Shown here piece by piece: positions 1-15,000 of a stretch of DNA of 64,000 nt. Source of the stretch: Stercoripulliclostridium_A sp045577735. GTDB taxonomy: Bacteria; Bacillota; Clostridia; Christensenellales; DTU072. The position numbers and the translations under genes were made by a program. The DNA lies in assembly GCA_045577735.1 (NCBI GenBank), contig JAZNIY010000008.1, positions 62,001 through 126,000 of the forward strand, in the 5' to 3' direction. Positions within the stretch are counted from its first letter, which is position 1, and each line of letters starts with the position of its first letter. A model generated the notes under the pieces. That model did not search any database and was not told the origin of the DNA. It saw only the letters and a list, made by a program, of their open reading frames with translations.

Positions 1-3000
1 TCTTTCTTCGTCTTCTACGGTGAGAACGCCCTTGAGCATTTCGTTAATGTTAATACCTTCGTCACCGAGGAAGCTTCCGAGGAAGGAGTTGAGTATACCA
101 AGAACGTCAACACCATTTAGTGCTGCTTGGAATAGTCCTAGTCCACTTAGGTTTACGTAAGCGGTATTTACCTTACCCAAGAAGTATACGCCAATTAGTT
201 CTTCACCGGTCAAGTTGATGGTAAGAGCTAGAGTGGTGTTGGTCATGTCTGCAAGGTCTGCATATACGGTTAGGCCAAGTGAGAATACTAAAACGGTGTC
301 TTGAACGTCAAAGTTAATAGTATCGGCGCTTAGTCCCAGTAGTCCTTGTAGTAGGTTTTGTACTGCTATTAGTTGCGGAGGCTTTTCTTCGGAATCCTTG
401 GTACGTACGCGTGCTTCAAATTCAAGGTTCAATGCAACCTTGTTAAGAACGCCTATGTCTTCGTATACTATACCATCTTGTCCGCTACCCTCTACGAATT
501 CGCGAGCATCAATGGTGGAGTCTTTGGCGGGTTTGCCTTGTACATCAAGAACACTGTCTGCCCACATGTCGAATTTGCCACCAATGTTTAGTCCAATGCG
601 GAATGCCTTTTCATAAGGAGTATCGTCGGTAAGTCTTAGGCATAGTCCATATACACCGTCTTCTTCGGAATACCCTATTTGCAAGTTTCTAAACATAGGT
701 ATTAGGATTTGAGAACCACCCAACACACCTGCGATTGCATCGTTCTTGAATGCGTTTGCGATTAGTGAGTATGCAAGAGCACCGGTAATTGCAAGAGAGG
801 TTTCATCTGCGCCAAAGGTTAGGAGCAACAATCTTTCGGTCCAGCCGTAATTTTCAAGATATACTCTATCGATACCTTGTTTTTCTAGAGTGGTGTCACC
901 GGTACCTGCGTTTTCACCGGCATTTTCGCTCTCGTTTTCAGCTTGTGCATTTAGTACGCCTGCATTTGCATTAGCGTTGTTGTTTGCACCCTCTTCAGTT
1001 CCTTCGTTGCTTCCACCGAGTCCTCCGATGAGGTTACGTAGAACTGCACCAAGTTGGATGCCCTCTAGTTTTACGCTGGGGAATCCTAGACCACTAAGGT
1101 CTGCATAGATGGTGCTGTCTTCATAAATACCAATTTCGTCCTCGGAATATCCACCTTGGTAGGTAATGAGGATCATCGTCTTATCGTTGTAGCTCATTTC
1201 GACTTGTAGACGTAGAGGTTCGATGCTACCAAAGTCGATGTAAAGTCTTATTGCTAGTTTGAAGGAAATAGCAATGTCGTCAACAGGTTGTAGTGCCATG
1301 TTGATTTGACCAATCATCTCGCCTATTCCGGGTCCTAGCAATCCACCAACGAGGCCGAGGAGTTCGCTCATATCAAACAAACCGCCAACGGTGTCGTCAA
1401 TTCTGAACTCTAGGGATATTTCAGCTTCCATTTCGTACTCTGACAAGGGCTTGAAGTAGGTTGAGAAGTACTCAAGATAATCTTCCCTCATCATGGTGCC
1501 AAGAGGAGTTTCTTCAAAGATATTGGTATGTCCAAGACCGATGTCGATGCCGTGAATCTTAAGACCAACGTTATACATGCTCTTCGTGCTGGATACTGCC
1601 ATTAGTACCTTGTAGCTTGAGACCATGCCGTACTCATCTTTTATTTCTGCAGTCTTAACGGAAACGTTAAGCATTGCTGCATAGTGGTGGAAGGTGTGTA
1701 CGCCTTGTGCGTTTTGGCTCCATACGTAAGTCTTCTTTTGTAGGAAGTCGGAAATATATTCTATTACTTTTTCAGCGTTTGCCTTGGATTCTTCAATATA
1801 ACCTGCAGTTCCGGGTAGATATGCTGAGTTAATGGTGAAGTAATCGGAAGGATCATAAATGAAGTAGAATACGTTACGTGTTCCCGTGTTTTCAAGCGGG
1901 AAGTTCTTATCGTCCGTAATTACTTGTTGTTGTAGATAGGTTTGTTCAGCCGTTAGAGGTTTGTTACCATTTTCGGTTTCGATGATTGCATCAACCAAGA
2001 AGCCGGATTCATAAGTGGAACGAATCTCGTTTAGTGCTGCTTCTTCACTAATTGCGCTTACGAGCTTGTCGCCGAGCATAGAGCACTCAACGCCCGTTAT
2101 GTTAAGCGTGGGGATAACTGCTGCGCCCGTTACGTATGCAAGTAGTACGTTGGTTTCGGAAAGCTTAATAGCAATTCTCGTATTGGTACCGGTGTTCGTT
2201 AGAACGTTAATGTCGTTTACCAAATCTCTTTCGTGTACAAAGTTTGCATTGTTTACGAAAGAGGTTACTAGAGCTTCTCTAATAACAGTTGCACGTTGTC
2301 TTAGTTCTTCTTCACCATAGATAACGTCTTTGTCTAGTTCATATATGTCGCGAGTATTGAATACCAGGTATCCAACGTCCAAGCCACTGCCTTCGGGGAT
2401 AACGCCGTTAATAGCACTATTGTTTGCACTACCAACGTATCCTTCGGATGCATATACGCTATAGGTACCAAGTTGGAATACAGCCGTTACGCCGTTTAGA
2501 GCAACGGAAGCTACGCCCATTGCATTCTTAACAACCTCTGGGCTTTCTTGAGAAGCTATGGTGGTGTTAAGGTTTTCTATTTCCGTCTTGGTAACGTCAA
2601 TGGGTTCTTGATAATCTAGACCAAGGTTGAGTGAAAGTGCGTTTGCAGTGTTGTCCAAAGTTACGGAAAGGTTACCAATCTTTTCATCGAAGGGGAAGCC
2701 TACCGTTTCTTTTAGTATGGTTTGGATTGCAGTTTGTGCAACTACTATGGAAATTGCACCCTTTGTGAATTGGATGCTATCAAGTAGTCCAATAAACCAC
2801 ATACCGCTATCTTCTTCTACTTCTTCTTCGCCTTCGTAGTCGTAGATATCTTCGTTCTCTTCACCGGCATTTTGAACGTTGTTCTCTTCGCCTGCGAGCT
2901 CGTCTTCGTCTTTAATATCACCGTCGCCTTGGATCTTGTCTTCGTCACCAACCATGTCGTACAATTGGTCAATTAGATCGTCTAGCGTGGTAATGATGCC

Positions 3001-6000
3001 ACTTGCTGCGTTGGTAAGCGTGCCACCAAGACTGTCAAGAACTGCGTTGAGGTTCAAGGACAAGAAGTCTTCAAATACTTGGTGATTTAGCTCAATACCC
3101 GTAATACCAAATTGTTCAAAGGCATCCATAGTGAGATACAATCCCAATCTGCTGTCTTCATAGGATTGTGCATCTCTATGCATAGAACCAAGTACGTACA
3201 AGGAGAAGTATTCCTCTTCTACGTCGCTTTCGCCTTCTGCATAGGTGCCGGGCTCTTTGAGTTTTACTAGTTGAATTAGAGCATCAATACCCCACTTATC
3301 AAGTTCTTTAAGAGCAACGTCTGCCTTAATACGTAAGGTTGCGTCACCCATAATATCGTTAAGAGCTTGAATGTAGAATGCTGCACCAACAACGTTGCCG
3401 TCAACGTCTGCTTCGTTTTGGAATAGTGAGCTCCAGTTGAGGATGTATTCACGAATATCTGCAGAAACCGAGATATCAATACCAAGGTTCAATCTCCACT
3501 CTAGGTTACCGGTAGAGAAGCATCCGTCCTTGAAGCGCTTCATCTCTTCGTCATTGCGCATGAAGTCGAGATATTCGTTGAAGGATTCGGTGTTGATAAT
3601 AGCAACGGAATCGTGGAGTAGGCTTAGCGTTGCAGCATAACCTGCACTCATATACTTGTTGCCGTCGGGAGTTTCTATTTCTGCACTCTTCTTAGTGATG
3701 TTAATTTGAAGGCTCATGCCACCCGTTCCCTCTTCGAAGAACAAGCCTACGGAAGCATAGTCTAGTAGTAGATTTGCAATACCTTCAATGTGTTCGGTGG
3801 TAACTTCAACGTCGTTATCTGCAGCACCAAGTAGTCCCGTCAAGATTTCGATTAGAGCGTCACCAATACCAATGATTAGTTCCTTAGTAACCATCAAGCC
3901 GAAGCCTTCACTGTTCAAGTAAATGATGGGCTTCAAGAAGTTACCAATAGCATAATCACTGTCTTCGTACATATCTATAATAGGATTACGCGCGGGACCA
4001 TCGGGAGCGGTAGAGGGAGCGTTTTGTACTTCTTCGCCACCGTCAACACCTTGGTCAACGTCTTCCATATCGAATATGCCTTTCATTATGTCACGAACAA
4101 ATCCCGTAATATCGAATTCGTCAAGTTTAATGTCAAGGTTGGTGTCGAATATTTCTAGTCCGAGATATGCAACGTTGTCAACCATGTAAACTTGTAGTAG
4201 CTTTTGAGTATCGTATACTTCGTGAGTCGTGTTATCGATAATGGTATAACGAACTACGAGGTCAACGATTAGAGCCGAACCAAATACTTCAGGATCGGTG
4301 GAAAGCATTCTCTTAAGGTCAAGACCGGCCTTAAGGTTGATTTCCATAAACAAGGTTTCGTCACCACCGGCAAGAACAATGGAGGTATCCAAGTCTTCGG
4401 GTAGCTTAATGTTAAGCATACTGAATACCACTTCGAGCAGGTCAACAAGTGATACGTCGCCGTCTTCGAAGTCAAGTTGTAAGCTTATGTTGGTTCCGAT
4501 TTGGAGAGCCATTTCGTCATACTTGGTGTAAGAGCTTCTTTCTTCGGGGCTGATAACTGGAACCAAGGTGGATTCCTTACCTGTGGGGGTAAAGATTTCG
4601 GTTTCGTTGTGGATATCTGCCCTAATGTTTTGTCCAAGTATGGAAATTCCTAGGTTGATACCAGCGTCTGCGTTGTAATCTTGAGAGGAGGTAATAATAA
4701 CTCTATCACCGTTTTCGTCAAGAACGTAGTCGCCGTTTTCGTCATATTGATATATTCCTAGGATGTGGTCGCCAAATTCGTCGTATACGTAGTTGCCTTC
4801 CTTGTCAACGAGGTACTTTCCTACAACGTATTCACCGGTTGCAGGATCGATTACCCAGTGATCACGGTAGTCTTTACCGGTATCGAGGTGTATGCCGATT
4901 TGATATTCGCTTTGGGGCGTCATACCAATATCTACACTGGGTTCAAGAACGCCTTCAAGGTAATCTTCCAGTCCAATATCGAAACCAACCAGCATTAAGA
5001 TTACGTTAATCATTTCGAAGGTTACGGTTAGTAACAAACCATCGTCTTCGGAAAGTAGTATCTTAACGATACCTATTAGTTGTTCTTCAACGGATTCGTC
5101 GCCAAGAGCAAGGACTTGTCCCCAAGTGGGATATGTTTCAGCAAACAATGCTTCTACTTCGGGTGTGATTGCATTTTGTACGTCACCTTCGATTTCGCCA
5201 CCCTCTTCTTCGGTATTTCCGCCGTTGAGGATATATTCTATCATGCCGATGAATTCCCAAATTTCAATCTTGCCTAATCCAAGGGTTGAAAGGTCAAGAT
5301 ATAGGTCACCGTCATAATAAGAAATGGCGATGTAGAATCTTTCCTTATCCTTTAAGGAGTATACTTCGAGCTTGAGTTGTAGCTTGTTAAGTAATCCGTC
5401 CAAACCACCCTTAATGAATGCCTTTGCAAGGATGTCTATTCTAATGGTGTCGCCAAATGAATCTTCGTCACCCTTCAAGAAGCCAAGCATAATAAGGTTG
5501 GGTAGTGCCGTTGCAAGAGGACTATCCTTACTAAACAAGGTTTCAAATGCAGTATCTTTTGCCATTCCGCCAAGAGGTCCGTTAATGTCAAGAATGGTTT
5601 CATAGAGGTTTCCTAGGTCTACAACACCATCGTTAATCTTGAACTTAACTTCAAATCCTGCTTCGATTTCGAGCGTATTAACGTCGTGAGCGGGCAAATA
5701 GTTTGCGGTTTGAGGAAGTATGAGTGTGTGTGAATCGTATGCTTCAAAGTTCAAATCGTGGTCGCCTATTGCAATGCCAAGGTCGAGAACTTTGGAGGTT
5801 GCAGTTGTGGTCTCGGTTGCGCTGGTAGCAGAAAGTTCAAGGTCGATGCCAATGTTGAAGCTGTTCTTCTTGGGTGCAATGGAAATCTTTAGTAGTACGT
5901 CACTAAATACCTTCAATGAAGGTAGAGGTACTATTCCAAGTACGCTATTAACGGCAACTTCCGTTAGGTATAGTGCAAGACCATGGGTAGCAATGCCCCT

Positions 6001-9000
6001 AATGATCATGGGTGCGCCAAGATCGATGTTAATGGGAGTATAAGCGCCACCTTGAGCGTTTTGTACGCCGGCGTTTTGTACTTCACCTTCGGTCTTGTCG
6101 CTCGCACTACCGCCACTGCCCGTCCAGTCAATTTCCTTTTCGCCTAATAAGCTTTCAAGAACTTCTTCAACGCTAAACTTAGGTCCGTTCAAATAGGTTA
6201 AGTCAACGTACAAGTTGGAGTTGTGTAGGTTTACTTGTACAAGCTTATAATCGTGGTTGCCGTCTACTCTTCTAACAACCAATTGAACTTCTATACCTCT
6301 GTAGTTAAGTAGAGGTAGGTTTACTAAAATTTCTGCAACTACGCTGATTTGGTGTTCGCCAACAACTTCTAGAAGGAGTCCTAGAGTGGTATCGAGCATG
6401 CCTGCAAGGAGCGAAGATAGTAATGCAGTTAAAGGTTCTTTATTGAGGTCGTAACCTGAGTATACCTCGTCGGTGAATATGCCAAGTAGACCTTCGCCGG
6501 TGATTGCTTCGGAGCCAATATCAAAGTATAGGTTTAGACCAAAGCTTACGACAGGGTCGGTGTGGTCGAAGTTAACGTAATCTTGTTGAATATAATCGTG
6601 AATTACGTTGCCTTCTTCATCAAGAGTTTCACCATCAAGATATGCGTATTGAGGTGCTTTAATTGCGTGGTTAACTTGAACGGATTCTACTCTAATAGAG
6701 CCGTCCTTTTCTAGGTAATAGGTATCTTCAAACCAGCCGTAGCTTAGAGCTGCTGTAAAGTCGTTAGAAACGCCGAATGAGAGGCTAATCTTGCCACCCT
6801 TCTTGTAATCGTGAACGTTGGGGTCGGTAGAGAGGTCAACTCTTTCGTCGCCTGCAAATTCGTAACCTTGGAATGTAAGGTTGAATGCTAGCAAGTGATT
6901 TTCTTTTGCAATACCAAGCTCAATTTCGAGTTCGCCGATGGGTTCTACGTAGCTGGAGAAATCCATTGCTTCGCCACCTACTGCACGGAGTATGCCGAAT
7001 AGAGCGGTGGTGGTAATATAGATTATGAATCCTTGGGGGCTGAGTAGGATATTGATATATCCTGCAATTGAGGTTGCGCCCTTGGGAGGCTCGTTAAAGA
7101 GTTGGAAGGGATCGAAGTTTGCTTCATATCCTGCAAATCCTAGATTCTTAACTTCACCTTCGTTGTCTTCTTGTCCGTAGTTAGGATCCTTTCCGCCTTC
7201 AACGTGTTCTACGCCGAATGAAGGTAGAACGTCTTGGGTTAGGAAGTTCCAGAAGTCTTCTATCTTAACTGCTTGTAGGTTGAAGCATTCTGCGTTTAGA
7301 TATGCACATCTGTCAACGTAGTATACGGAAAGAACTTCCTTAAACTTTTCTTCTCCGTCATAATTTACGATTTGGTTTCTATCGCGTAGAATTACGGCAA
7401 AGTTGGTCTGGTAGAAGGTGTTGTTTTCTATTATTTCACCAAAGTTGAGGTTTCCTATGATCTCCAATCTATAGTGAGTGGTGAGGTTGGAAAGTAATTG
7501 GATAATGGGAGCAAGACCAAGGCCACCAATGGTGTCCATAATGCCACCTGAACCGAGTAGACCAAGAGCACCGGAAACGGTTTCGTCAAGGTTGTACTTA
7601 GCGCCATCGTCACCATCAATATCAAAGTCAATGCTTAGTTCAACGTATACGGATTCAAGGTTGCTTGCTTCAGCATAGCTGTCTTCGTCAAAGCCTTCGG
7701 GAGCAACGTTAACGTCACCCATTTCGTCGGAGGAATCTCTAAAGTCAACGTCAAGACCCATAATTGCAAAGCCAACGGTGTAATTTGCAAGTTCTAACGT
7801 TAGACCTAGAAGTGCGCTTTCTTCGTCCTCTGCAACGAAGCCGTCATCCTCTTCGTTTGACCAGAAATCGTTCATAAACGCTAGGTTTGCAATTAAACCT
7901 AGTTGCAATGCAAAGTTATCGTTTACGATATCGGCAACAAGACCACCAAGATCGTCAATGCCCTCTATGCCAATATCAAGACCGCCAAGGACGGCAAAGA
8001 GAACGGCGCCCATTATGTCAATAATAAAGCCGGTACCGTTACCAAATACTAGTCTTACGTAAGGCAAGAGGTCGGAGGCATCAATTTCTTCGTCTTCTGC
8101 ATATTTTGCAACGTATTCTTCGTCACTCATAAGGCCGTTTGCACGGAGTTCGTTTACGCTTGCCTCTTCCTTATTAAGAGATAGGTTCTTTACCTCTTCG
8201 TCGCCTTCATAAATTTCATCGTCATCGGTAGCTTCTTTGTCGAAATAATCCTCTAGACCTTCATTTCCGAGCAATCTCATAATGTGGTCCATGAACATTT
8301 CAACCTTAAGTCTTTGTACGCCAAGCATACGTCCGTCAATATAGGCGGTGCCGTCCTTATAATATAATGTTATGTAATCCATAACGGTTACTTCGGTCAT
8401 TTGGACGGAGCCCATTTGTTCGGTCTTTGCAACGTCAACAACTTGTCTGGTTACTTCTACGCCAACTTGAAGTAGAAGTTCTGCTCTAACGAGAATCCAG
8501 TTTATGTCGTTGGTGGCAATGAATAGCATGATGTCGTGCATATTCAAATTGAGAGATAGGTCAACTTGAATTTCCTTGTCTTCTAGGCCATAGTTTTCAA
8601 TAATTGCGCCAAAGTCAACTTCCGTGAAGAATACTTCTAGCAACTCTCTAACATCGATAGCAGTTTCGGGAGTGGTGTCTTTTGCGCCAAGTTTAGTCTT
8701 ACCGCTAAATGAAATGGTGATGTTTTGTTCTGCCATTTCATTGGGGTTGAACCAATAGTAATCGTTATTGGGGTTGAGTAGTCCACCTTGCCAAGTACCA
8801 TACTCGTCAACAGTACCGGTATAATACTCTTCGCTGGGGTTAACGGAAACGTTAATGGAACCTATTTCTAGTTGTACTTCAAGAAGCTCTGCAAGGCTGA
8901 TATTTGCGAGCAAGAAGGCACTTCTATATCCACTTTCTTCGTTTTCATCCTTAATCTTGCCTGCACCAAGTTCTACGAGCAAGCTAGGATCGTGTATACC

Positions 9001-12000
9001 AAAGAATTTCTTAAGGTCGATCTTACCATAATCGTTGGGATTTACTCCTTCACCATTGAGGTCGCGTACGATACCATAATATAGATATTCATAATCTTTT
9101 TCGTCAAGTTTGCCCTCTTCTAGCATTTGGTCAAGTTCTGCCTTGCGAAGAGCGATCAAACCATTTTTCATGTTCTTGTATTGTGCTTCGTCTGCCGTCG
9201 TAGGCTCGGTATTCTTGCTGGAAGCTTGGATTGTAGCATACAAGGTTTCTACAGCTCTTAAATCTGCAGTAATGAGGTCTATGGCTTCGGCAGAAATACT
9301 GGGCAAGAATTGTCCCACTCTTTCGCCTATCATTTCTTTGTATTGAGCGATGAACGAAATAAATAGAGTGTCCATTGCTTCAATGGTCATATCACCCTTT
9401 GAATAATTTTCATTTAGAGTGTTGAAGAAGTTCTTCCAAACCGTATCGATGCTGTTGTAGTCTACTACGGAAAGAATGGTAGCATCGTAGTGATTCTTCA
9501 TTGCTACTCTATATTGATCTACTAAACCGTGCAAAGCATAGTAGTATTCTTGTGCAGAGTATAGACCGGAATTTTGGTAGGTACTAATCTTAGTATCATC
9601 AACTTCGATTTCGAATTCTTGGTCGGTAAAGAGCAAGCTTGATGCAAGTGAGTAGATTGCTGCTGCAGGAGCAACAATAGCTACGGGAGCACCATTAGGA
9701 ATACCATAGGTGTCGGGATCTGCCGTAATTGCAAGAATAATGGAAGAAGCCGTTAAAATGGAAGGAGCTACTTTGCCCTCGGCATTTCTGGGAAGAACCA
9801 ATCCGTTGTTGGTGGAGTTGAGAGCAACTTCGTTAATGGTTTCTTCTTTACCGGTCATATCTTCGGCAAATTGTTCCATATAATCGGTAAATGCATTAAA
9901 GTTGTTAATGCGAATTACGTCTTTTATCTCTAGAACGTCGCCAAATACCTTGGTTAGGTCGGCTACTACGTTGAGGTCGATTTCACCGGTAACGGGATCT
10001 TCATCACCGACCAAGCTTACCCACATAATATCGCCACGATTTTCGGGTCTGGGCGAGGTGGAAAGGAAGATTGATGCCTTTAGGTTTCCAATGTTAGAAA
10101 TGTCAAGGATTACTTCAATATCATAATAAACGGTGCCACCAAACGATGCGGTGCCGTTTGCTACGTTGCCAATAACGTCAACGATTAGACCAAAGTTTAG
10201 AAGTGCTTGATAGTCGATGTTGCTTCTTACTTCTTCAAAGTATATTGCTTCTAATTGAGCATCGTCTAGTCCATCGTACTTAGGATCCAATGCAGATTCA
10301 CGGATCCATTTCAGTTTTTCTTTCGTTGCATTTTCGCCAAGAATCTTCTTTAGCTCGGTGAGAATGTGAGAAAGTGAGGTCAAGTTACCTTCTGCGCCCG
10401 TAGTAGGATCAATTACGCCCTCGGGAGAGGTAATTTCAAACTTGGCGACACCACCAAGGTTTACTCCAATGGTGAGCTCGTCGGTGGAAGTAACAGCCTC
10501 GTATTTTGCCTTATCTTCATCGCTAAGAACAACGTTCTTATCCATTAAGATTGCAAGGTGGTTGATAGATGCTCCCAGTTCTACAAAGTTACCATCGTTG
10601 GGGATTTCGGTTTCGGGTCCGTCTACGCCATCCATACCAACGTCACGGAGTTTAAGAGCCAAGAAGATTTCAAGAGGACTTGCGTTAAGGCCTACTTCTA
10701 CACCAAGATCAAGGCTGGTGAGGTATTCTTCAATATTAAGACCTAGCACGCCAAGTGCACCAACCAAGAAGCCCTTGGTGATGTTTACGGAGAGGCCGTA
10801 GCCTGCTAGTGCAAGATCAATATAGAATTTTACTTCATTTACAAGCGCGGGCACGTCGGGGTTATTATAAGCGTTGTTTTCACCCATTGCATTCATTGAT
10901 GCAAGTAAACCTGCAATAAGTTCGTTTGCACCGGGAATATAGATGTATTCAAGGTTTGCAATGAAGGTTTCAATGTGTGCGTAAATGTCGCCGTCAACGT
11001 AGTAAATTTCCATTACGTGACGAAGTGCTCTATCGCCGTTTTCATCAAGATAATCATCGGATGAAGGATCGTTAGATGCATAGGTTGAAAGAGTAATTGC
11101 TACGCCGGTTTGTTGTATCTTTGCAAAGTCGAAGCCTCCGCCGTTCAAGATGCCAATGATTTCTTCAAGGTTCAAGCTTGCGTCAATTTCAAAGAACAAT
11201 GCTTCGTCAACAAGACCCAGGAACTCAATGAGCATGTTAAGCTCAATGTCACCGAGAAGACCACTTAATGCAGGTGAAAGGTCGATAGTATTTCTATCGC
11301 TGTTTTCTACGACTTCACTGTTGATAAATGCGTGTCCACCTAATTCGAGATATACGTTAGTGGGTAGACCATTGTCAGTCAAATAGAATTCTTCGTCAGG
11401 ACGAGCTACAACGTAGTCGGAGCTGTCAAGTTCGGAGCTGTCAAGGGCAATCTTTAACTTGCTTAGACCAAGGTCGAGGTTAAAGATTTCCACACCGGTG
11501 GATAGTTCAAGATATAGACCGTTTTCATTTAGTCCAAGATCAAGAGAGGTGTCTTGAATTTCAATGGGTAATTCGGTGGAAAGAAGTACGGAAACGAGGC
11601 TTGCAATAGCATCTTTAGTTAGGTTAATAGCAACCTTATCGGAGTGAAGCATTACTTGAAGAGCAATTGCTTCGGGGTTGGATGCGTCTGCAAATTCTGC
11701 CACTCTATCAAGGTGCAAGAGGTTTGCGGGAGCTTCGTCTTTGTCTGCTTCGGTAGATCCGGTGAGCGTACCAATATCCTCGATTAGGCTTGTAACGTCA
11801 TTTATACCAATATTAGGTATACCGAAGAAGCTTAGGTCGAGATATAGATTGTTATCCATTAGATAGATGCCCAAAATATCCCCTTCTGAGCCGGGTACTT
11901 TGCGATCGTACAATCTGATCATCAATTCACTTCCGGCAAGAATGGTGTTAATGGGATCGGCAGTTTCGCCACCATCTAGTCTAATGATGCCACCAAGGCT

Positions 12001-15000
12001 AATCTTACCTACGATTTCAAAACCAAGTTCGATGCTTATTTGAGAGGTATCAACCATCAAGCCTAAGCCGTCGATCAAGCCGGAAAGCATGCCGTTTAGG
12101 TAATCGTTGGTGTATTGTTCAATGGGCTTGTAAACGATGTCGCCGTATTCGTCTCTAACGGGAATCTTTTCACCATTCTCGTCTTCCAGATAGTTGCCGT
12201 TTTCGTCAACTTCGTAAACGGGAGTCTTGTCTACGGTTAGATCAAAGTGGCCTTCTAGACGCAAGCCAATAGAAAGTTCCTCTAAAAATTCAGGAATGCT
12301 CTTGAAGGATTGCAAATATCCTTGTTCTTCAATGTCAGAGTAGAGGTTAATCGTACCGGCTCGAAGAGCTAAGTCTTGCAATATGTTTATTTTGAGCTTA
12401 ATAGCTTCAATTGATTTATCGCCATCGTCAAGAAGCGCTAGGTTAATTACCAAGTAGCCGTTTTCGGGGAATTTGGTATTTACTCCCTCTTCGTTTTCGC
12501 CAAAATCAAAGCCTAATGCTTGAATTCTAATATAAGCGTTAACGTCGGGCATCTTGATGGAAAGAGGATTGCCCATTTCGTCAACGGGAGCAAGTAACAT
12601 AGTAAGTAGGCTGGAAAGAACGCTTGTTGCAACGTATACTGTTATCGTGTTTTCAAGAGCGTCTATCGTTACGTTGTCTAGTGCCATACCTAGTATTTGC
12701 ATAATATCTAGGCCACCTTCGCCTTCGGGTGTTTCACCTTCCGTTCCTTCGCCACCGGTTACTTCACCTTCGGTGGTTTCACCATCGTTTAATGCTATGT
12801 TCAAAAGCATTTCGCCAAGCTCTTCACTACCAAGAATTACACCAGAAGCAATATATTCGCTCATTGCTAAATATTCGTAAACACCCAACTTAACGTCGTT
12901 TAGGAAGTTGGGGTCGGAAGTGTCGATAGTTATGGCATTTTGAGCACCGGTGCTCTCGTTGATGAGTAGACCGGCAACCATTTCTGCAATATTTAGACCT
13001 GCTAAAGTATCACGTAGACCTAGATTTTCGTATTTCAAACGAGGCATCTTGCCAAGCGTTGCAAAGCCCATGTTCTTTAGGCACTCTAGGTCGATATACA
13101 TCGTATCGTCCTTTCCTTCGTAAATGACGCGAATGAAAGGAAGGTTGTTTGCTTTGTTATATATGGTGACTTTAAGCGCAGTTTGAGCCATGTCGATAAG
13201 GTCGATTTGCGCCTCTACTTTATAAGCAATCGTGGTGCTACCGCTATAATTTACGCCGATTGAAAGAAGTACGTTATCAACAAAAGTGCCGATTAGTCCA
13301 CTTAGGTCAAGGCCGGTTTCCGTAGTTTCGTTTGCGCCTAGAGTTACGTCACCTTGTAGGAATACGTTATAGTTACGATTTATGTAAGAGTATTCACCTT
13401 CAAAGTTCTTGTAAATGGAGAGATCGACGTATTTACTACGTTTTTCGGCAGAATCCACCATTTCGTAGTTTTGCCATTCGGGCTCTTTCATATAAGTGAG
13501 CGTGTCAAGCTTTAGTCCCAAACGGAAATCGTCGGAAACGTCAACAACCAAGCCGAACGTATTCAAAGGATCTTTTTGGTTGAAGTGTAAGTTTACGTTC
13601 AATTCTTCACCGAGGGTGCCGTTAACAGGAGTAATCATACCAACTATGTCGGTAAGTTCTTCGTAGTTAAGGTCCATTTCGATGTTCCAATGGTTGGGTA
13701 TAGGAGCGCCCGATGCATCGGTTACAACGTTGCCGTCGTGGTCGGTTAGATATTCTTCGATACCGGGAACTTCAATGTTCTTAAGAATAACGCCTACGAG
13801 AGCCATCACGTCAATACCGCCCCCGCCTTCGGTAGCTTCACCTTCGTTGAATAGTCCGCCAAGGACGTTGTTTGCTTGTGAAGCCGTTGCCGTTCTCTTG
13901 TAGTTAGGATCTAGGTACGGCGTTATGCCACCCAAAACGTCACCCAACAAGGAGTTGATATCCAAGCCGTGTAGCACGACGTTGGGCAATACTTGTCCAC
14001 TATACGTCTTGAGTTCTTCAAAGTTTATGTACAAGCTCTTTTCGCTGTAGAACAACCTCATTAAGGGGGTGTCGTTAAAGTTTATGGTTATTTCTGCTTG
14101 CGTCCTTGCGCCGTCGATAAAGTCAAGTGCCAACTTAACGTCGAGTCCTAATTCGTAGCGAGCAGCATAGGGAAGATTAATCTTCATATCGCCAAGCGCA
14201 CCAATGTTAAGATCAAGTGCATTGCCCAAAATCTTATTAATGGTGAGTTGTGCTTGGTCATCGTTTTCAAAGTATAGGCTTAGTCCAAGTCCGAGGTTAC
14301 CTATGCCACCTTCTTGGTAAGTGTCCTTACGTCCTTGTTCGTTGAGGCCCAAGCCACCAAAGTTGATGTCTAGCTTCTTGTCAGATCCGTAAAGTAAGGG
14401 CCTTAGCTTAATGTCAACGGCAAATTCTTCTACGCGAGAATCTTCTTCCATGTCGCTAGGATCGGTATAGGCGTACTTTTCGCGAGCTTCGTCAACGTCG
14501 TTTCTCGTAACGATGTTAATTCTAATGCCCTTCATAACGTAATCTTCTTCTTCGAGGATGAGTCCGTCGGCATCCGTCTTGGTTACGTTTTCAAGTTCGG
14601 TAATTGCGCCCCAGTTAGCGTTCATTCTGGGCCAATCCTTTTCGCCCAATCTCTTGAAGTTAAATCCGGCAAATTGTAGTAGCAATGGGTCAAGGTCAAT
14701 GTCAGCAGGCATGCCAAGAAGTCCCAAAATGCTCCAGAAACCGTCAAAGCTCAAGTTGATAGGTAGACCAAAGGTGTTAAGGTCAAGACCGGTTTGTAGA
14801 AGTTCTACGATGTCTTGTAGCTTCAAAGCATAAAGCACGTCTTTGCTTGCGTAGACGTCTTCTGCGACTTGATCGTAATAGGTTATTTGTCCGGTGCTAC
14901 CAAACAGCAACATGCCAATCGTAGGCAATAGAGCACCAATAGAATCGTCAAGAGCGGGCATTCCCGTCTTGCCACCCGTCATAATACCGGCAATAAGTTT